The notes beneath the pieces are model-generated. The model saw only the letters and a list, made by a program, of their open reading frames with translations, ran no database searches and had not been told where the DNA came from. Positions 8,083 to 10,753 of a stretch of 10,753 nt of DNA are shown here, piece after piece (position 1 is the stretch's first letter; each line of letters starts with the position of its first letter). The stretch comes from Oehlia diaphana (lineage: Eukaryota; Glomeromycota; Glomeromycetes; Glomerales; Glomeraceae). Position numbers and translations under genes: made by a program. The stretch spans positions 98,980 through 109,732 of the forward strand of contig QZLH01000182.1 in assembly GCA_003833135.1 (NCBI GenBank), given 5' to 3'.

Positions 8083-8791
8083 GCTACCCTTTGTCACCCT
8101 CACTTCATTTTCATGTGTATTTCAATTTGGGGCCTAAAAATTTTTTGTTGTAAAAATCTATTTTTCACACATCTTTAAATGTCACATGTATTAATTTTGG
8201 CTGGCATTATGTAATTTATCCCAGAGGCTATGCAGCGCTATAGGTGATGGATAAATTTACTCGAAAATTACACGTCAATAGATAAAGAATAATATACATA
8301 GTAAATGATAAATGTGATAATTTGTTATTTTTGGATTAAAATAAACGATAAGTAAATATGCATTGTATTCTTGTGAATTCAGGAAAAAATTTAAATCAGA
8401 ATGAACTAAATTTATTTTTATCGTGAAGTTGTGGAGCATCCCCTTTAGTAGCATAGTACCCTAATGATTAAATATGATGTATTGATAAATAAATTGGTAA
8501 AAAACCCGTATATCTCTATGAAAATTAAAACTTTCAAAAATTTTACTAGCTTTCGTTAACCCTGGCCAAGTATTAATAGCACTTAAATTAAGATTTTAGA
8601 CGTACATATGAAATACAGAAAAACATGGTAGGAAAATATGAATACGTAAAAATTAACCCAGGAATACATCATGAGCTGCGCACATTTGACGATCGACGCA
8701 TTTCATATACAGTCAATTAAATTTAATGTTGTACAGAGCACAGCAAACCAATTAATATAAGGTTTATATGGCATAAGGTTTGATCATTATT

Positions 8792-8815
8792 ACAAATTTG
8801 GCTTAATTTTTTTTT
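8792..8815 (+). promoter_or_regulatory. Conserved pre-start block of BTB gene 2
   Basis: ACAAATTTGGCTTAA followed by nine T matches 6286-6309 upstream of gene 1 in 22 of 24 positions, while the sequence further upstream has diverged. It could be a core promoter or 5' leader element, or just residual duplication homology. Confidence 0.4.
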
Positions 8816-8835
8816 CCATTTACTTTTTTATAAAA

Positions 8836-10319
8836 ATGGACGACAAGAAATTTTTACCAAAGTTATCACAAAATTTACTTGAAATTTTGAATGATGAAGA
8901 ATATTATGATGTTACTATTGAAGTTGGTAATGATCCAAATGTAAAGGTCTTTCGTGCTCATATGGTTATTTTACACTACCGTTCTCCTTACTTGCAAAGA
9001 ATTTTATCAACTAATAAAAAGAAGAATGATGGAACTTTATCACATATCAAATTACCGAATATTTTACCTGAGATTTTTCAAATAATTTTAAGGTATACAA
9101 AATAATCGTAAAATGGTTGTCATTGTTTAATAAATTTCCGAATATTCATTTTTTTTTAAATTTTAGATTTATTTATGGAGCAAGAGTTTCTTTGAAAGAA
9201 ATTGATACTTCGGATATAATTAAAATCTTAATTGCTGCAAGTGAACTTAGCCTTCGGGAATTAATTATACATTTACAATCCTTTTTGATTGAAAACAAAA
9301 CAAATTGGATGGAACAAAATTTTGATTTCGTTTATCAAACAAGTTTCGAAAATAATTCGTTCTTGGATCTTCAAAAATATTGTACTGACTTAATGACAAA
9401 GGAACCAGATAAGATATTCAAATCTCCAAATTTCTCTTCAGTTTCGGAAAAACTTTTAATTTCAATTATTCAAAGTGATAACCTTCAAATGAGTGAAGTT
9501 CAAATTTGGGAACAAGTTCTTAAATGGGGACTTGCTCAAAATCCTGAACTTTCACCTGATATTACAAATTATTCAAGTGAAGATTTTAAAATTTTAAAAA
9601 ATACTTTACAACAATTTATTCCATTTATCAGATTTTATAATTTTACTTCGAAAGAATTTTTAGAAAAAGTATTTCCTTATAGAGAAATTCTACCCAAAGA
9701 ATTAGATATTGAATTATTAAAAACATTTCTAAGTATTTCAGATCCTGATAGTAAGCCGATTAATAAATCAAATCCTCGTATAAGCAAAGAAATTGAATTA
9801 AGAACTGTTGATTCAAAAATTATAATGTACCAGCATGCTGAATTAATCTTGAAATGGATTGATAGATTAGAAATTACAGATAAGTTAATCACTCAATATG
9901 AATTTAAATTATTATTCCGTGGATCGCGTGATGGACTTACACGAAAAAAATTTCATGAAATTTGTGATAATCATTTACGCATAGTAACAATTGTTAAAGT
10001 GAAAGGTAGTAACGAAATTCTTGGAGGATATAATCCTATTGAATGGGAATCTAATGATAGATATGGGATTACTAAAGATAGCTTTATATTCTCGTTTCAT
10101 AATAATGGAATTGAAAAATATATTTTAAGTCGTGTAATGGATAAAAATTATTCTATATGGAATTGTAAAAATTGTGGTCCATCGTTTGGTGGAAGTGATC
10201 TTCATATGTTTGGCTTAGTTCTTGGTAATTTTTGCAAAAAAAGATATTATGAAAAACCGATTAGAAAAACTGAAGATAAATTTTCTGTGGAAGAATGCGA
10301 AGTATTTCAAATTGTATAG
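8836..10319 (+). CDS. BTB-BACK-TLDc protein, copy 2
   Basis: Two exons, 8836-9092 and 9167-10319, have the same lengths as in copy 1 (257 and 1153 nt) and encode 469 residues. The BTB domain (about 22-128) spans the intron at R86 (ILR-FIYGA), followed by a BACK-like region from NWMEQNFDFVYQTSF and a TLDc domain with LLFRGSRDGL, ILGGYNPIEW, SFIFSF, GPSFGGSDL and EECEVFQIV. Exon 1 differs from copy 1 at 3 of 86 residues (N4K, H48Y, E63K), whereas exon 2 differs at about 121 of 383. The TLDc loop after NPIEW is the least conserved stretch. As in copy 1, a cullin-3 adaptor or stress-related role is only a domain-based guess. An in-frame ATG at 9117 lies inside the intron and is not the start. Confidence 0.93.
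9093..9166 (+). other. Intron of BTB gene 2
   Basis: GTATAC donor and TTTTAAATTTTAG acceptor, 74 nt, phase 2, at the same codon as in copy 1. Its sequence has diverged from the copy-1 intron apart from the ends and the T-rich 3' part. Confidence 0.92.
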
Positions 10320-10571
10320 GATTGGTATTTAATTTCGTAACAGTAATAGAATTAATTCATTATAGATAATACAATATTATTAAGCGATATAATTCTCTCC
10401 AAGCTATGAGACTCAGTTTGTATTGACATTGCTTTTATACTTAAAAATCAAAAAATCGCAAATGAAAAATAATTCGAGAAATTAAAGTGATCCATGCCGC
10501 TTTTGTGATAACTGATAATATTTTTTTTAATATGTGATATATAAACATGTATAATAAATTATATTAAAGAA
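10320..10571. repeat. Duplicated 3' flank, copy 2
   Basis: Counterpart of 7836-8047. Homology resumes after the copy-1-specific segment: ATAAATGTGATAATCTG and onward at 10603-10628 matches 8308-8333 in 25 of 26 positions. No gene lies between the stop codon and the transposon end at 10637. Confidence 0.7.
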
Positions 10572-10636
10572 ATTTCCATGTCAAGAGATAAAAAGAATGC
10601 GCATAAATGTGATAATCTGTTATTTTTGACCAAATA

Positions 10637-10753
10637 CAGTCGGCTCTCGATATAACGAAGTTGGTGGTTTGGCCAATCAGGCCTTCGTTATAAGAAAATT
10701 CGTTAATAAAATATAGTGAATTTCGATATAATAGGAAAATCTGGTATAATATA
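10637..10753. mobile_element. Left end of a pogo/Tc1-mariner-like element
   Basis: After a TA (10635-10636) the sequence begins CAGTCGGCTCTCGATATAAC and continues with several CG[AT]TATAA words in both orientations, including the inverted pair TATAACGAAG (10651-10660) and CTTCGTTATA (10683-10692). A CAGT start after TA with subterminal CGATATAACGAA repeats is typical of pogo/Tigger-like DNA elements. The element runs off the window, so transposase and right end are unseen. It inserted just past the duplicated BTB 3' flank. Confidence 0.55.

Larger units (their letters stand above)
7836..8835. other. Spacer between the two BTB genes
   Basis: The first ~210 bp (to 8047) match the 3' flank of copy 2, sharing for example TATAGGATTGGT, TCCAAGCTATGAGA, TTTTATACTTAAAAATC and TGATCCATG. 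Homology returns at about 8270-8333. Between them lies about 220 bp present only here. The remainder to 8790 shows no gene. The block at 8792-8815, shared with the first gene's upstream region, ends 20 nt before the second ATG. Confidence 0.55.

Noticed and set aside
7641..8103. Minus-strand open frames at 7641-7850 and 7888-8103
   Set aside because: The first is antisense to the TLDc exon and the second lies in the duplicated 3' flank; neither is conserved in the other copy.
9117..9166. Alternative start of BTB copy 2 at the ATG inside the intron
   Set aside because: It would discard the first half of the BTB domain; splicing 9093-9166 gives exact agreement with copy 1.
9677..9892. Minus-strand open frame of 71 codons
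   Set aside because: Antisense shadow of the copy-2 coding exon.

Overview
The window looks like a piece of an AT-rich fungal nuclear genome, most likely an arbuscular mycorrhizal fungus of the Rhizophagus/Glomeromycotina type. The evidence is short GT-AG introns with T-rich acceptors, a tandem pair of BTB-BACK-TLDc genes of the kind expanded in these fungi, a kinase scrap with the EWIPY lead-in I associate with Rhizophagus kinases, and several DNA-transposon ends. The genus is inferred from recalled family resemblance; no search was run.

The left two thirds (1-6080) holds no intact gene, but it is not empty. In order it contains: the right end of a hAT-like element built from GGTCGGTC minisatellite repeats (1-133); a small kinase N-lobe relic (+, 287-364); a broken unidentified gene (-, 1448-823); a 109-bp tandem duplication (2322-2539) followed by a short broken frame (+, 2596-2766); a second broken multi-exon unidentified gene (-, 3469-2820); a second hAT-like right end with the same TGCCATCCCTA terminus (about 4590-4684); and a decayed multi-exon MFS sugar transporter (-, 6079-4858). 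In the transporter the signature motifs and several introns are still readable despite stops and frameshifts.

The right third (6339-10319) holds two intact, same-strand, two-exon paralogues. Each encodes a 469-residue BTB-BACK-TLDc protein with the intron at the same codon (residue 86). They share a T-rich motif before the ATG and about 230 bp of 3' flank, so the duplication covered more than the coding sequence. First exons are 83/86 identical in protein; second exons are only about 68% identical, which suggests gene conversion of exon 1 or very unequal constraint.

The window ends inside a Tc1/mariner- or pogo-like element whose end starts at 10637 after a TA. Overall, a young tandem gene pair sits next to a stretch of dead genes and transposon ends. 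No tRNA, rRNA or CRISPR array was seen.
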